Of a DNA stretch of 64,000 nt, positions 52,879 through 61,463 are shown piece after piece. The translations under genes and the position numbers were made by a program. Each line of letters begins with the position of its first letter. Within the stretch, counting starts at the first letter, position 1. Source of the stretch: Nocardia sp. NBC_01327. GTDB lineage: Bacteria; Actinomycetota; Actinomycetes; Mycobacteriales; Mycobacteriaceae. The DNA lies in NCBI RefSeq assembly GCF_035958815.1, contig NZ_CP108383.1, forward strand, positions 5,518,001 through 5,582,000. Reading direction: 5' to 3'. The notes beneath the pieces are model-generated. The model did not search any database. It worked only from the letters and a program-made list of their open reading frames with translations, and had not been told where the DNA came from.

Positions 52879-53709
52879 TCAGCTCGCGGTGCGGGTCGCG
52901 GTGGCGTGAGCGGTCCATTCGAGGATGGTGTGCGCCACCAGTTCCGGGTTGTCGTACATCGGCACGTGGCCGACGTCGGGCAGGGTGCGCCAGGTGGCGG
53001 ACGGGGCGTAGTGGCGCCAGCCGGCGGCGTAGTGGTCGGCGGGGATGATGCGGTCCTTTTCGCTCCAGGCGATGAGGATCGGGATGTCGAGGATTCCGTA
53101 GGGCTCGTACTCGGTGGCGATGACCGAGGGGAAATCGTCGAGGGCGGTGCAGCGCAGCGCGTTTCGGGCGGCGAGTATGGCCTGATCGGCGGTGATGCGG
53201 TCACCGTGCTCGCACACGGTGCGCATCAGGGTGCGACGGAGTGCGGGCGACCGCATGACCAGCGGTAGCAGTGGTGCGCCCAGTCGCTGCTGGGCGTGCA
53301 TGGTGCGGAATATCGCCGGCACCCGGGTCTCGGTGGTGGACCAGGCTCCGGCGGGCGAGAATGCGATCACGCTGCGGGCTCGGCCGCGACGCGCCAGTTC
53401 CATGGCCAGCCAGCCGCCGAGGGAGTTTCCGGCAATGTGCGCGGTCTCGAATCCTGCCTCGTCCATGGTCTTTTCGAGCCAGTCGACGGCCTTGGCGATG
53501 GTGTAGGGCCGCGGCAGATCCGGCATGCCCGCGTGACCGGCCAGGGTGGGGGCGAAGACGTCGTGGTCGTCGAACAGCAGGGGCGCGACGGTTTCCCAGC
53601 AGTGCCAGGAGCTGGTGCCGCCGTGCAGCAGCAGGAGCGGTTCGCCGCTTCCGGCCCGCAGCGAGGTGGCCGAGCTGGGCGGGAGGCGATCGTCGAGGTT
53701 CGTCATCAT
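52879..53709 (-). CDS. alpha/beta hydrolase in TetR operon
   Basis: 276 residues from ATG 53709 (AAAGGA ribosome site; a second ATG follows at once). LLLLHGGTSSWHCWE, nucleophile elbow AGNSLGGWLAMELA, acid in IAWSEKDRIIP and His in LPDVGHVPMYDNPE give a complete catalytic set. The short gap to the TetR gene (13 bp) suggests one transcript. It may hydrolyse an ester handled by the divergent acyl-CoA synthetase pathway; inference. Confidence 0.9.
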   Translation of the reverse strand: MMTNLDDRLPPSSATSLRAGSGEPLLLLHGGTSSWHCWETVAPLLFDDHDVFAPTLAGHAGMPDLPRPYTIAKAVDWLEKTMDEAGFETAHIAGNSLGGWLAMELARRGRARSVIAFSPAGAWSTTETRVPAIFRTMHAQQRLGAPLLPLVMRSPALRRTLMRTVCEHGDRITADQAILAARNALRCTALDDFPSVIATEYEPYGILDIPILIAWSEKDRIIPADHYAAGWRHYAPSATWRTLPDVGHVPMYDNPELVAHTILEWTAHATATRTAS

Positions 53710-53722
53710 TGACGATTCCTTT

Positions 53723-54334
53723 CTAGGGCGGGTCGAGCAGCGCCAGGCGCATGAGCTGCCCGAGCGAGCGCGCGGTGCGCTCCGGGGTGCCGGTGGACTG
53801 GACCAGATGGCTGAAGAGCAGGCGCACCAGGCTGTCGGCGAAGAACTCCAGATCGATGCCGGGCCGGAACCGGTCGCTCCAGTGCTCCTCCATGCGTTGC
53901 AGAGCGAGCTGGGCCGCGGCGGCCACGAACGGGCCCGATCCGGTGGTGACCATGGACAGCATCTCGTCCGGGGCCTCCGGGGCGGCGTGCAGCACCACCG
54001 CCGCCAGCGGATCCTCGGCAATCGTGCGCAGCACGAATTCGGCGATCGCCGTCACCGCCGCGACCGGATCGTCGATATTCGCCTCGAACACCGCCGCCGA
54101 ACCGGCGAGGTACCGCGAGGTGTTCTGCCACGACATCGCCTCCAGCACAGCGGCTTTGGAGCCGAACTCGTTGAACACCGTGCGCCTGCTCACCCCCGCC
54201 CGGGTCGCGATATCGACCATTCGGACCGCATTCCAGCCGGTACTGCCCGCCAATTCGATGGCGGCGTCGACAATGCGCTGACGGGCCAGGGTGCGGGCGG
54301 CCGCGCGCAGGGAGGGCGTCTCGCTGCTTTTCAC
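53723..54334 (-). CDS. TetR-family regulator
   Basis: 203 residues from GTG 54334, 8 nt after AAGGA; a longer frame from an earlier start lacks a ribosome site. Helix-turn-helix: RQRIVDAAIELAGSTGWNAVRMVDIATRAGVSRRTVFNEFGSKAAVLEA. Upstream lies a perfect 8-bp inverted repeat (54415-54439), so it probably controls both the hydrolase transcript and the divergent oxidoreductase/synthetase operon. Confidence 0.9.
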   Translation of the reverse strand: MKSSETPSLRAAARTLARQRIVDAAIELAGSTGWNAVRMVDIATRAGVSRRTVFNEFGSKAAVLEAMSWQNTSRYLAGSAAVFEANIDDPVAAVTAIAEFVLRTIAEDPLAAVVLHAAPEAPDEMLSMVTTGSGPFVAAAAQLALQRMEEHWSDRFRPGIDLEFFADSLVRLLFSHLVQSTGTPERTARSLGQLMRLALLDPP

Positions 54335-54414
54335 GATCCACATCCTTCCCTGTCGGCACCATCGCCCATCCCTTCGCCTCGCGGTTGACACCGGACCACC
54401 GCAACCTGGATAGT

Positions 54415-54439
54415 TGCACTCTACTTGATTCAGAGTGCA
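54415..54439. promoter_or_regulatory. candidate TetR operator
   Basis: TGCACTCT (54415-54422) and AGAGTGCA (54432-54439) are exact reverse complements around 9 bp, between the divergent TetR and nitronate-monooxygenase-like genes. Confidence 0.8.
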
Positions 54440-54484
54440 CGTAACGCACTTTCATGTCAACAAGATGCACATTTCGGAGGATTT

Positions 54485-55405
54485 GTGGCACTACCCGCAG
54501 ACTGGGCCGACCGGCTGACGCTCCCGCTGATCGCCGCCCCGATGACCGGAGTCTCCGGCCCGGAACTGGTCGCCACGGCCTGCCGCAGTGGCGTGATCGG
54601 CTCCTTCCCGACGCACAATGCGGCGACTCCCGAGCTGCTCGACGAATGGCTGACCCGGATCGCCGCCGATCTGACGCCCGGGGCCGCGCCGATCGCGCCC
54701 AATCTGGTGGTGCACCGCACCAATGCGCGCCTGACCGCCGACCTGGATCTGCTCATCGCGCACCGGGTCGAACTGGTCATCACCAGCGTCGGCTCCCCCG
54801 CGCCCGTCATCGAACCGCTGCACCGGGCGGGCTGCCGGGTCTTCGCCGATGTCGCGACCCTGCGCCATGCCGAACGCGCGCTGGCCGCGGGCGTGGACGG
54901 CCTGATCCTGCTCACCGCGGGCGCGGGCGGCCAGACCGGATCGGCCAATCCCTTCGCCTTCGTGCGCGCGGTGCGCGAAAGATTCAGCGGCCCGCTCGTA
55001 CTGGCCGGCGGCATCGGCGACGGCCACGCCCTGCTGGCCGCCCAGGCGCTGGGTGCGGATCTGGCCTATATGGGCACCGGATTCATCGCCACCCCGGAAA
55101 GCCTGGCGCGCGAGGACTATCAGGCCGCGGTCGTCGCCGCCACCCTCGATGACGTCCGCGAAACCGCGCACATCGGCGGACTGCCCGCCAACCTGCTCAC
55201 CGAATGGCTGGAAGCCCATGCCGCCCAGCAGGTCTCGGCAGGCGACTTCCAGACCGAACGACTCCTGGGCGGGCAGACCGTGTGGAGCGCCGGGCATTCG
55301 GTCTCCGGGGTGCACGGCGTGGTCCCGGCCGCCGAGGTCATCGACCGCGTGCGCCGCGAGTACCACCAGGCCCGCACCGCCCTTCTCGAAACCTCTTGCC
55401 AGTGA
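54485..55405 (+). CDS. nitronate monooxygenase/2-nitropropane dioxygenase-like flavoprotein
   Basis: 306 residues from GTG 54485, preceded by GGAGG. N-terminus LPLIAAPMTGVSGPELVATACRSGVIGSFP, HxxG-type segments and the flavin phosphate site GGIGDGHALLAAQALGADLAYMGTGFIATPE are the family marks. Such proteins oxidise nitronates or act as enoyl reductases (FabK-like); the two cannot be separated here. Followed by an acyl-CoA synthetase, which favours a role in fatty or aromatic acid metabolism. Confidence 0.9.
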   Translation: MALPADWADRLTLPLIAAPMTGVSGPELVATACRSGVIGSFPTHNAATPELLDEWLTRIAADLTPGAAPIAPNLVVHRTNARLTADLDLLIAHRVELVITSVGSPAPVIEPLHRAGCRVFADVATLRHAERALAAGVDGLILLTAGAGGQTGSANPFAFVRAVRERFSGPLVLAGGIGDGHALLAAQALGADLAYMGTGFIATPESLAREDYQAAVVAATLDDVRETAHIGGLPANLLTEWLEAHAAQQVSAGDFQTERLLGGQTVWSAGHSVSGVHGVVPAAEVIDRVRREYHQARTALLETSCQ

Positions 55406-55419
55406 ACGGAACAACTACT

Positions 55420-56994
55420 GTGACGGATCAGAACTCGCTGTGGGGCCCGGTCACCCGCGTGCTCGATCGGGCCTGCGCCTACTACTCCGACCGCACCGCC
55501 CTGATCGCCGGTGACCGGTCGCTGACCTACACCGACCTGCGATCGGCCACCAATCGCATCGCCAATGGCCTACTCGCCCTGGGTATTACCCCCGGCGAGC
55601 GCATCGGCCTGCTCATGCCGAACACCCTCGAGTTCGTCCCCACCCAGTACGGCATCTGGAAATCAGGCGCGGTGCCCGTGCAGATGGCGGCGAAGGCGTC
55701 CGCCGACGACCACCGCTACTTCCTGACCGAATCCGGCGCCACCACCCTGATCTATCACGAGTCGTTCGACGCCACCCTCGCGGCAATCGCGGATCAGGTG
55801 CCCACCCTGCGGCGGCTGATCCGCCTGGGCGAGCGGCCCGGCGACCTGGCGGCCGATTATTACGAAACCTTCGGCACCCGAGACGATTCCACGCCACCGG
55901 CGGCGATCAGCCCCGGCGATCCCGCCCACATCATGTTCACCTCCGGATCCACCGGGACCCCCAAGGGCGTGCTGTTCACCCACGATCGGCTGAGCCACTA
56001 CCTGCTCACCGCGGGCCTCGAAATCGGAGACACCCGCCCCGGCGAGATCTTCGCGCACGGCGCCCCTCTTACCCACTTCACCCAGATCTTCCTGCTGCCG
56101 ACCTTCCTGCGCGGCGGAACCAATGTGATCATGCCGGGCCTGGACGTGGACACCCTGCTCGACACCATCGTCCGCCACCGGGTGACGGCCACCGCTGTGG
56201 TGCCCACGGTCATCTACCTGATGCTCACCCATCCGAAACTCGCTGCGGCAGACCTGTCTTCACTGGCCACCGTGATCTACGCCGGTTCGCCCATGGCGCC
56301 GGAGAAGCTGCGCGCCGCGATCGAGGCGCTCGGCCCGGTCTTCGTCCAGACGTACGCGGGCACCGAACCGGGCTTCCTGAGCTGCCTGCGCAAACAGGAC
56401 CATGCGCTCGATGATCCGGCCGCGCTCGCGAGACTCGGGTCTGCGGGCCGTCCGCTGTTCCACGTCGACATCTCCATTCAGGACGAACAGGACCGGCACC
56501 TGCCCGTCGGCGAGACCGGGGAAATCTGCGCGCGTCAACTCGGCCGCATGTCCGGCTACCTGGACGCGACCAAGGACACCGAGGCCCTGCGTGACGACTG
56601 GGTGCACTCCGGCGATATCGGCTACCTCGACGCCGACGGCTATCTGTTCCTGGTGGACCGCAAGAAGGATCTTGTTGTCACCGGTGGTTTCAACGTCTTC
56701 CCGCGTCAGGTCGAGGATGTTCTCACCGGGCATGCGGCGGTCGCCCAGTGCGCGGTCATCGGTATCCCGCACCCGAAATGGGGCGAGGCGGTGCATGCGA
56801 TCGTCGTCCCGAAGCCCGGCCACACCGTCCCGGCCGAGGAGCTCATCGCACTGGTCAAGGAGCACAAGGGCAGCGTCTGGGCGCCCAAGACTCTCGACTT
56901 CGCAGAGGCCCTCCCCCTCAATCCCTCGGGCAAAGTCGACAAGAAGGCCCTGCGCGCACCGTACTGGGCCGGACAGATCCGGCAGATCAACTGA
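55420..56994 (+). CDS. acyl-CoA synthetase / AMP-dependent ligase
   Basis: 524 residues from GTG 55420 (a GTG at 55402 overlapping the previous stop is an alternative). The AMP-binding motif is MFTSGSTGTPKG, then YAGTEPG, the GDIGYLDADGYLFLVDRKKDLVVTGGFNVFP segment with the hinge, and the C-terminal Lys in LNPSGKVDKKALR. Acts on a carboxylic acid: adenylation then CoA transfer. The organisation resembles FadD3/FadD13-type ligases. Its acid substrate is unknown. Possibly induced by the TetR ligand. Confidence 0.9.
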   Translation: MTDQNSLWGPVTRVLDRACAYYSDRTALIAGDRSLTYTDLRSATNRIANGLLALGITPGERIGLLMPNTLEFVPTQYGIWKSGAVPVQMAAKASADDHRYFLTESGATTLIYHESFDATLAAIADQVPTLRRLIRLGERPGDLAADYYETFGTRDDSTPPAAISPGDPAHIMFTSGSTGTPKGVLFTHDRLSHYLLTAGLEIGDTRPGEIFAHGAPLTHFTQIFLLPTFLRGGTNVIMPGLDVDTLLDTIVRHRVTATAVVPTVIYLMLTHPKLAAADLSSLATVIYAGSPMAPEKLRAAIEALGPVFVQTYAGTEPGFLSCLRKQDHALDDPAALARLGSAGRPLFHVDISIQDEQDRHLPVGETGEICARQLGRMSGYLDATKDTEALRDDWVHSGDIGYLDADGYLFLVDRKKDLVVTGGFNVFPRQVEDVLTGHAAVAQCAVIGIPHPKWGEAVHAIVVPKPGHTVPAEELIALVKEHKGSVWAPKTLDFAEALPLNPSGKVDKKALRAPYWAGQIRQIN

Positions 56995-57105
56995 GACCAC
57001 GCTTGCGTCACAACGATATTGCGCCACCAGCGAACAGGGTGCCGTGCCGCCTGCGCACGGGCATCCTGGGATAAAGCACCGTAATCATGTAAGCGGGTGG
57101 TCGAC

Positions 57106-58110
57106 GTGAGTGATGAACCAGCCCTCTCGCCCGCGGCGAGACCGGAGGACGCCGGGCGCGAGCCCGATTCGGGTGCGCTCGGCGGGGCCGCGGCAGAAGC
57201 CGCCGCACTCGATGCGTACTCACGCACGGTCATCGCTGTGGCCGCATCGGTGACGCCGCACGTGGCGAGTGTGCAGACCCGGCGCGGGGGCGGCTCGGCG
57301 GTGGTGTTCACCGATGACGGCTCGCTGCTGACGAATGCGCATGTGGTGGGGTCGGCCAAGAACGGCGTGGTCGTCTTCGCGGACGGCGCGGAGTTGAGAT
57401 TCGATGTGGTGGGCGTGGATCCGCTCTCGGATCTGGCGGTGCTGCGGGTGCGCGGTGGTGCGCCCGCGGCGGTGTCGATGGGCGATGCCGACGCCCTCGT
57501 GGTCGGGCAGCTGGTCGTGGCCGTGGGCAGTCCGCTGGGCCTGGCCGGATCGGTGACGGCGGGTGTGGTGAGTGCGCTCGGACGCTCGGTGCCGGTGGGC
57601 AACGGACGGTCGGCCCGGGTGATCGAGGACGTGATCCAAACCGATGCCGCCTTGAATCCGGGTAATTCCGGTGGGGCGCTGGCAGATTCGGCCGGCCGCG
57701 TCGTCGGCGTCAATACCGCCGTCGCGGGAATCGGCCTGGGGCTGGCGATTCCGATCAATGTCACCACGCGCCGGATCATCACCACCCTGCTGCACGAGGG
57801 ACGGGTGCGGCGGGCCTACCTCGGCATCGTCGGGGTGCCCGCACCCCTGCCCGCGGCGGTGGCCGAGCGCACCGGGCAGAGCGCCGGGCTGCGCATTGTG
57901 GAGGTGGTGCGCGGCGGCCCCGCCGACCAGGCCGGGCTCCGTCGCGGCGATCTCGTGCTCAGCGTCGCCCGGCGGGAAGTACGTGACGCACAGGGCATTC
58001 AGCGCCGGCTCTTCGGCGATGCCATCGGCCACGCCATGCCGGTCACGGTGCTGCGCAACGGGGCCATGGTCGATGTGATCGCGGTACCGATGGAGCTCAC
58101 CCTCGACTGA
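57106..58110 (+). CDS. HtrA/DegP-like trypsin protease with PDZ domain
   Basis: 334 residues from GTG 57106 (GTG 57097 possible). The protease part holds the triad: His in LLTNAHVVG, Asp in DPLSDLAVL, Ser in LNPGNSGGALAD. A PDZ domain follows (about 235-330; GLRIVEVVRGGPADQAGLRRGDLVLSV). No signal peptide or membrane anchor is evident, so it is atypical of secreted HtrA; it may be cytoplasmic. Monocistronic, convergent with the XRE gene. Confidence 0.9.
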   Translation: MSDEPALSPAARPEDAGREPDSGALGGAAAEAAALDAYSRTVIAVAASVTPHVASVQTRRGGGSAVVFTDDGSLLTNAHVVGSAKNGVVVFADGAELRFDVVGVDPLSDLAVLRVRGGAPAAVSMGDADALVVGQLVVAVGSPLGLAGSVTAGVVSALGRSVPVGNGRSARVIEDVIQTDAALNPGNSGGALADSAGRVVGVNTAVAGIGLGLAIPINVTTRRIITTLLHEGRVRRAYLGIVGVPAPLPAAVAERTGQSAGLRIVEVVRGGPADQAGLRRGDLVLSVARREVRDAQGIQRRLFGDAIGHAMPVTVLRNGAMVDVIAVPMELTLD

Positions 58111-58124
58111 GCCGATTCACCAGG

Positions 58125-58400
58125 TCAGGACGCGGTGCGCCGGGCGGTATCGGACAGCGCGGGCTGCCAGTTCTCGGCCAGCTCCTCCAGCGAGACGCCC
58201 AGGGCACGACTGAGCGCGACCACCGTGCCGAAGGCCGGGGTCGGCATCCGCCCGGATTCGATCTTGCGCAGCGTCTCCGGCGAGATGCCCGCGGCCACGG
58301 CCACCTCGGCGAGTTCACGCTCGGCCCGGGCGGCGCGCAATGCGGCGCCCAGCCGGGAACCGGCCTGGACCTGAGCGGGAGTCAGTGGAAGTCGCACCAT
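58125..58400 (-). CDS. XRE-family helix-turn-helix regulator
   Basis: 91 residues from ATG 58400; a longer frame reaches into the operator region. Helix-turn-helix: GSRLGAALRAARAERELAEVAVAAGISPETLRKIESGRMPTPAFGTVVALSRALGVSLEELAENW. Divergent from the methionine aminopeptidase gene, whose 77-bp upstream gap carries two identical palindromes, its likely binding sites. Confidence 0.93.
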   Translation of the reverse strand: MVRLPLTPAQVQAGSRLGAALRAARAERELAEVAVAAGISPETLRKIESGRMPTPAFGTVVALSRALGVSLEELAENWQPALSDTARRTAS

Positions 58401-58418
58401 GCCCGCCACCCTACGGTT

Positions 58419-58432
58419 GGTATTAAAATACC
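58419..58432. promoter_or_regulatory. palindrome copy 1 (XRE operator candidate)
   Basis: GGTATTAAAATACC, a perfect 14-bp palindrome, close to the XRE start. The same core recurs exactly 30 bp further on. Confidence 0.85.
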
Positions 58433-58446
58433 GCAACCCGCTATGG

Positions 58447-58464
58447 TCGGTATTAAAATACCGA
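58447..58464. promoter_or_regulatory. palindrome copy 2 (XRE operator candidate)
   Basis: TCGGTATTAAAATACCGA, an 18-bp perfect palindrome with the same GGTATTAAAATACC core, just upstream of the aminopeptidase ribosome site. The cores are 30 bp apart (about three helical turns), suited to cooperative binding. Confidence 0.88.
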
Positions 58465-58477
58465 TACGGAGGTTGTC

Positions 58478-59245
58478 ATGGTGGAACTCAAGACCGCGGC
58501 GGAGATCGCCCGCATGCGGGTGACCGGCGAATTCGTCGCCGCGGTACTCGCCGAGCTGCGCGCGCGGGCCGCGATCGGCGTGAACCTGCTGGAGCTGGAA
58601 GCCCATGTGCGCGAACGCATTCGCGAGCGCGGCGCCACCTCCTGCTACTGGGACTATTCGCCGTCCTTCGGCCGCGGCCCCTTCCGCAATACCGTCTGCC
58701 TGTCGGTGAACGATGCTGTCCTGCACGGCCTTCCGTTCGACTACGACCTGCGGGACGGCGATGTGCTCACCATGGACCTGGCCGTCGACATCGACGGCTG
58801 GGTCGCCGACTCGGCCACCACCGTCATCGTCGGCACGGCCGATCCGGCGGACGCGCGCCTGGTGCGCGCCACCGAAATCGCGCTCGACGCAGCCATTTCC
58901 GTCGCGCAGCCCGGCAATCGCATCGGCGATATCTCCGCGGCCATCGCCGGGGTGGCACACGATCACGGCTACCGGGTGAACACCGAATTCGGCGGCCACG
59001 GCCTGGGCCGCACCATGCACGAGGACCCGCACGTCTCCAATGCCGGCCGCCCCGGTCGCGGCTACCAGCTCCGCCCCGGCCTCACCATTGCCATCGAACC
59101 CTGGTTCGCCCGCACCACCGATCGGGTGATCACCGATCCGGACGGCTGGACCATTCGCTCCGCCGACGGCTCCCGCACCGCACACTCCGAACACACCATC
59201 GCCATTACCGCCGACGGCCCGGAAATCCTCACCCGCACCGCCTGA
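58478..59245 (+). CDS. map: type I methionine aminopeptidase
   Basis: 255 residues from ATG 58478, with GGAGG upstream. M24 fold: metal ligands in LTMDLAVDIDGWVADSA (Asp, Asp), GGHGLGRTMHEDPHV (His) and IAIEPWF (Glu), then SEHTIAI (Glu). It removes the initiator Met from nascent proteins. Control by a dedicated XRE repressor is unusual for a housekeeping enzyme, so this may be a secondary, conditionally expressed copy. Confidence 0.93.
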   Translation: MVELKTAAEIARMRVTGEFVAAVLAELRARAAIGVNLLELEAHVRERIRERGATSCYWDYSPSFGRGPFRNTVCLSVNDAVLHGLPFDYDLRDGDVLTMDLAVDIDGWVADSATTVIVGTADPADARLVRATEIALDAAISVAQPGNRIGDISAAIAGVAHDHGYRVNTEFGGHGLGRTMHEDPHVSNAGRPGRGYQLRPGLTIAIEPWFARTTDRVITDPDGWTIRSADGSRTAHSEHTIAITADGPEILTRTA

Positions 59246-59278
59246 CCCTCCTCACGGGGGGCTCCCGAGCGCCCGCAT

Positions 59279-59309
59279 AATGCCGCCGTGTTCGATACAC
59301 GGCGGCATT
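59279..59309. terminator. hairpin after methionine aminopeptidase
   Basis: AATGCCGCCGTG and CACGGCGGCATT form a perfect 12-bp stem with a 7-nt loop, 33 bp after the map stop. No T tract follows. Confidence 0.8.
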
Positions 59310-59388
59310 CCTGTCTCAAATAACCCTCCTACCTCAGCGTTTGAATACGCGCTTGACCAGAGAATGTGATCCAGCTAACGTTCCGGCC

Positions 59389-59406
59389 ACTAAGCGCCCG
59401 CTTAGT
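59389..59406. promoter_or_regulatory. TetR-type palindrome upstream of secreted protein
   Basis: ACTAAGCGCCCGCTTAGT has perfect 8-bp arms with a 2-bp centre, 70 bp before the start of the secreted protein. The TetR gene at 60290 is a candidate binder. Confidence 0.8.
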
Positions 59407-59475
59407 AGATTCCAGTGACTGGCGACACATCTTCACACCGTCGCCCGGTTCGGCACCTGACTTCAGGTGGAGCTC

Positions 59476-60183
59476 ATGACAAGGACAAAGATGAGGAAGA
59501 TCGCCGCCACCTCCGCACTACTGATCGGCACCGCCGTCATCGGTTGCGGAACGGCCCATGCCGCCCCCGCCCCCATCGCACCCGTGACCTACACCGCGAC
59601 GACCCTCGACAATGCGGCACTGATCTCCACCGACGGCGGTGCACTGGTAGTCGAGAACGGGGCACTGAAGATCAAGGCGGCCGACGGCACCACGGTCGCG
59701 GGCACCGAATTGTCTTTCCGCGTCGATGATTTCGTCTTCCCCGTCGCGGCTGAGATCTCCGGCCGCACCGCCACCCTCACCCCGCAGTTCGATCTCGCGC
59801 ATGCCGCCTATCAGCCGGTGGCCTTTGTGCTCGACGATGCCGCCCAACGCGAAGCCCTCGCCTGGCAGCGCCTGACCAGCACCATTCTCGCCGGTGCGGC
59901 GGTCGGCACCGCGATCGGCGGGCTCGGCGGCGGCGCGATCGGCTGTGTACTCGGCGGCGCGGCCGCCGGGGCCGGTGCCACCCTCGCCACCGGCATAATC
60001 GGCGGCCTGTTCTCCTTCCTGCCCGCGGCCGCGGGCGGCTGCATCGCGGGCGCCGCGGCCCTGGGCGCCCTGGGCACCCTCGTGGGCACCCTGCTGGTCA
60101 CCGCACCGGTCATGCTGGCCGCCGCCGCGCAGTACTTCACCACCGTCAACGCACCGCTGCCCGCACCGCGCCCGGCGAACTGA
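59476..60183 (+). CDS. secreted Gly/Ala-rich protein of unknown function
   Basis: 235 residues from ATG 59476 (GGTGGAG upstream). Signal peptide MRKIAATSALLIGTAVIGCGTAHA with likely cleavage after AHA. Mature part: a beta-rich stretch (about 30-125), then a long Gly/Ala-rich hydrophobic region (about 135-215) that could insert in a membrane or form a coat. I recognise the general type from Nocardia but know no function. Likely under the ACTAAGCG palindrome. Confidence 0.8.
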   Translation: MTRTKMRKIAATSALLIGTAVIGCGTAHAAPAPIAPVTYTATTLDNAALISTDGGALVVENGALKIKAADGTTVAGTELSFRVDDFVFPVAAEISGRTATLTPQFDLAHAAYQPVAFVLDDAAQREALAWQRLTSTILAGAAVGTAIGGLGGGAIGCVLGGAAAGAGATLATGIIGGLFSFLPAAAGGCIAGAAALGALGTLVGTLLVTAPVMLAAAAQYFTTVNAPLPAPRPAN

Positions 60184-60289
60184 GCCATCGGCCGGTGAAC
60201 GCCCGGAGCACACCCGGCGGCCACGGTCCCGGGCGTGCTCCCGGACGGCCGCCGCGCGCCCGAAACCCGCTCCGCGCGATACTGTTTCG

Positions 60290-60985
60290 ATGGGTATAGA
60301 CCACACACCGCCGGCCGACGCAGTTCCGGTCACCGGCGACGGCCACCCGCCCGGTGGCAATGCCGCACTGGCCACCGCACTGGCGAGTTTCGAACCTTCC
60401 GAGCGCCGCTATCCGGAGGGGCAGCGCCGGGTCTTCCTCGCCGCCATCGAAGCCTTCTCCGAACGCGGTTTCCATGCCACCACCACCCGCGATATCGCCG
60501 CCCGCGCCGGTCTCAGCCCCGCCGGTCTGTATGTGCACTTCCGATCCAAAGAAGCAGTGCTACACCGCATTTCCCTGTCCTCCATGCGACTGACCGAACA
60601 GGTCGCCGCCACCGCCGCCGCTCGCCCGGGCAGCATCGCCGACCGCCTGGCCGCGACCGTTCACGACCTCACGGTCTGGCATGCCGAGCACAATGCCCCC
60701 GTACGCGTGGTGCTCCACCATCTGACCGACCTCACCCCCGAGCATCACACCGAGGTCACCGCCGTCCAGTACGCCATCTACCGCATCCTCCGCGATCTGG
60801 TCGCCGAGGGCGCCACGGCGGGCGAGTTCGCTATCACCGACCCCGGCTCGACCACCCTGGCCCTACTCTCCCTCTGCGTCGACACAGCCCGCTGGTATCA
60901 GCCCGGCTACCGCCGCACCCCCGACCAGATCGGCGCCGACCACGCCGCCCTCGCCCGCCGCATGGTCGCCGCCCCCACCGCCTGA
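60290..60985 (+). CDS. TetR-family regulator
   Basis: 231 residues. A 40-residue N-terminal extension precedes the helix-turn-helix GQRRVFLAAIEAFSERGFHATTTRDIAARAGLSPAGLYVHFRSKEAVLH. The ligand-binding domain has His-rich DLTVWHAEHNAPVRVVLHHLTDLTPEHHTEV. The type resembles regulators of lipid or steroid metabolism, but no target gene is adjacent apart from the secreted protein upstream. Confidence 0.92.
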   Translation: MGIDHTPPADAVPVTGDGHPPGGNAALATALASFEPSERRYPEGQRRVFLAAIEAFSERGFHATTTRDIAARAGLSPAGLYVHFRSKEAVLHRISLSSMRLTEQVAATAAARPGSIADRLAATVHDLTVWHAEHNAPVRVVLHHLTDLTPEHHTEVTAVQYAIYRILRDLVAEGATAGEFAITDPGSTTLALLSLCVDTARWYQPGYRRTPDQIGADHAALARRMVAAPTA

Positions 60986-61058
60986 GCAGGCGGCGACACG
61001 CGCCTATAACCCGTCAGCGGGGTCTGCCGCCGTCTCCGGCACCGGATAGGCTGCGGGC

Positions 61059-61442
61059 GTGGATAATCCGTTCGGCCCCGCGGGGACCGCCAAGTACATC
61101 CTGCTGACCACCTTCAAGAAGGACGGCACTCCCGTCGGGACGCCGATCTGGGCCGCGCTCGACGATGGCCGCCTGTATGTCTGGACGGTCGCCGACAGCT
61201 GGAAGGTCAAGCGCGCCCGGCGCAATCCGCAGGTCACGGTGCAACCGTGCGATGTGCGCGGCAAGGCCTCGGGTGAGATCGTGCAGGCCAAGGCCACTGT
61301 GCTGGACGGGGCGGGCAGTGAGCGAGTGCGCGGGCTGATCAAGCGGCGCTACGGGTTGCAGGGCCTGCTCGTCGTCGGCGCCAGCACGCTGCGGCGCGGC
61401 AAGGACGGCACAGTGGGCATCGAGATCACCGCCGACGTCTGA
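61059..61442 (+). CDS. PPOX-class F420-dependent oxidoreductase-like protein
   Basis: 127 residues from GTG 61059. Split-barrel flavin/F420-binding fold: YILLTTFKKDGTPVGTPIWAALDDGRLYVWTVADSWKVKRARRNPQVTVQPCDVRGK, ending GTVGIEITADV. Very similar to the inverted paralogue at the window end (shared KVKR-RRNPQVTVQ-C). Its substrate is unknown. Converges with the HxlR gene. Confidence 0.9.
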   Translation: MDNPFGPAGTAKYILLTTFKKDGTPVGTPIWAALDDGRLYVWTVADSWKVKRARRNPQVTVQPCDVRGKASGEIVQAKATVLDGAGSERVRGLIKRRYGLQGLLVVGASTLRRGKDGTVGIEITADV

Positions 61443-61463
61443 CGGTCACTGCCCGATTCGTAC

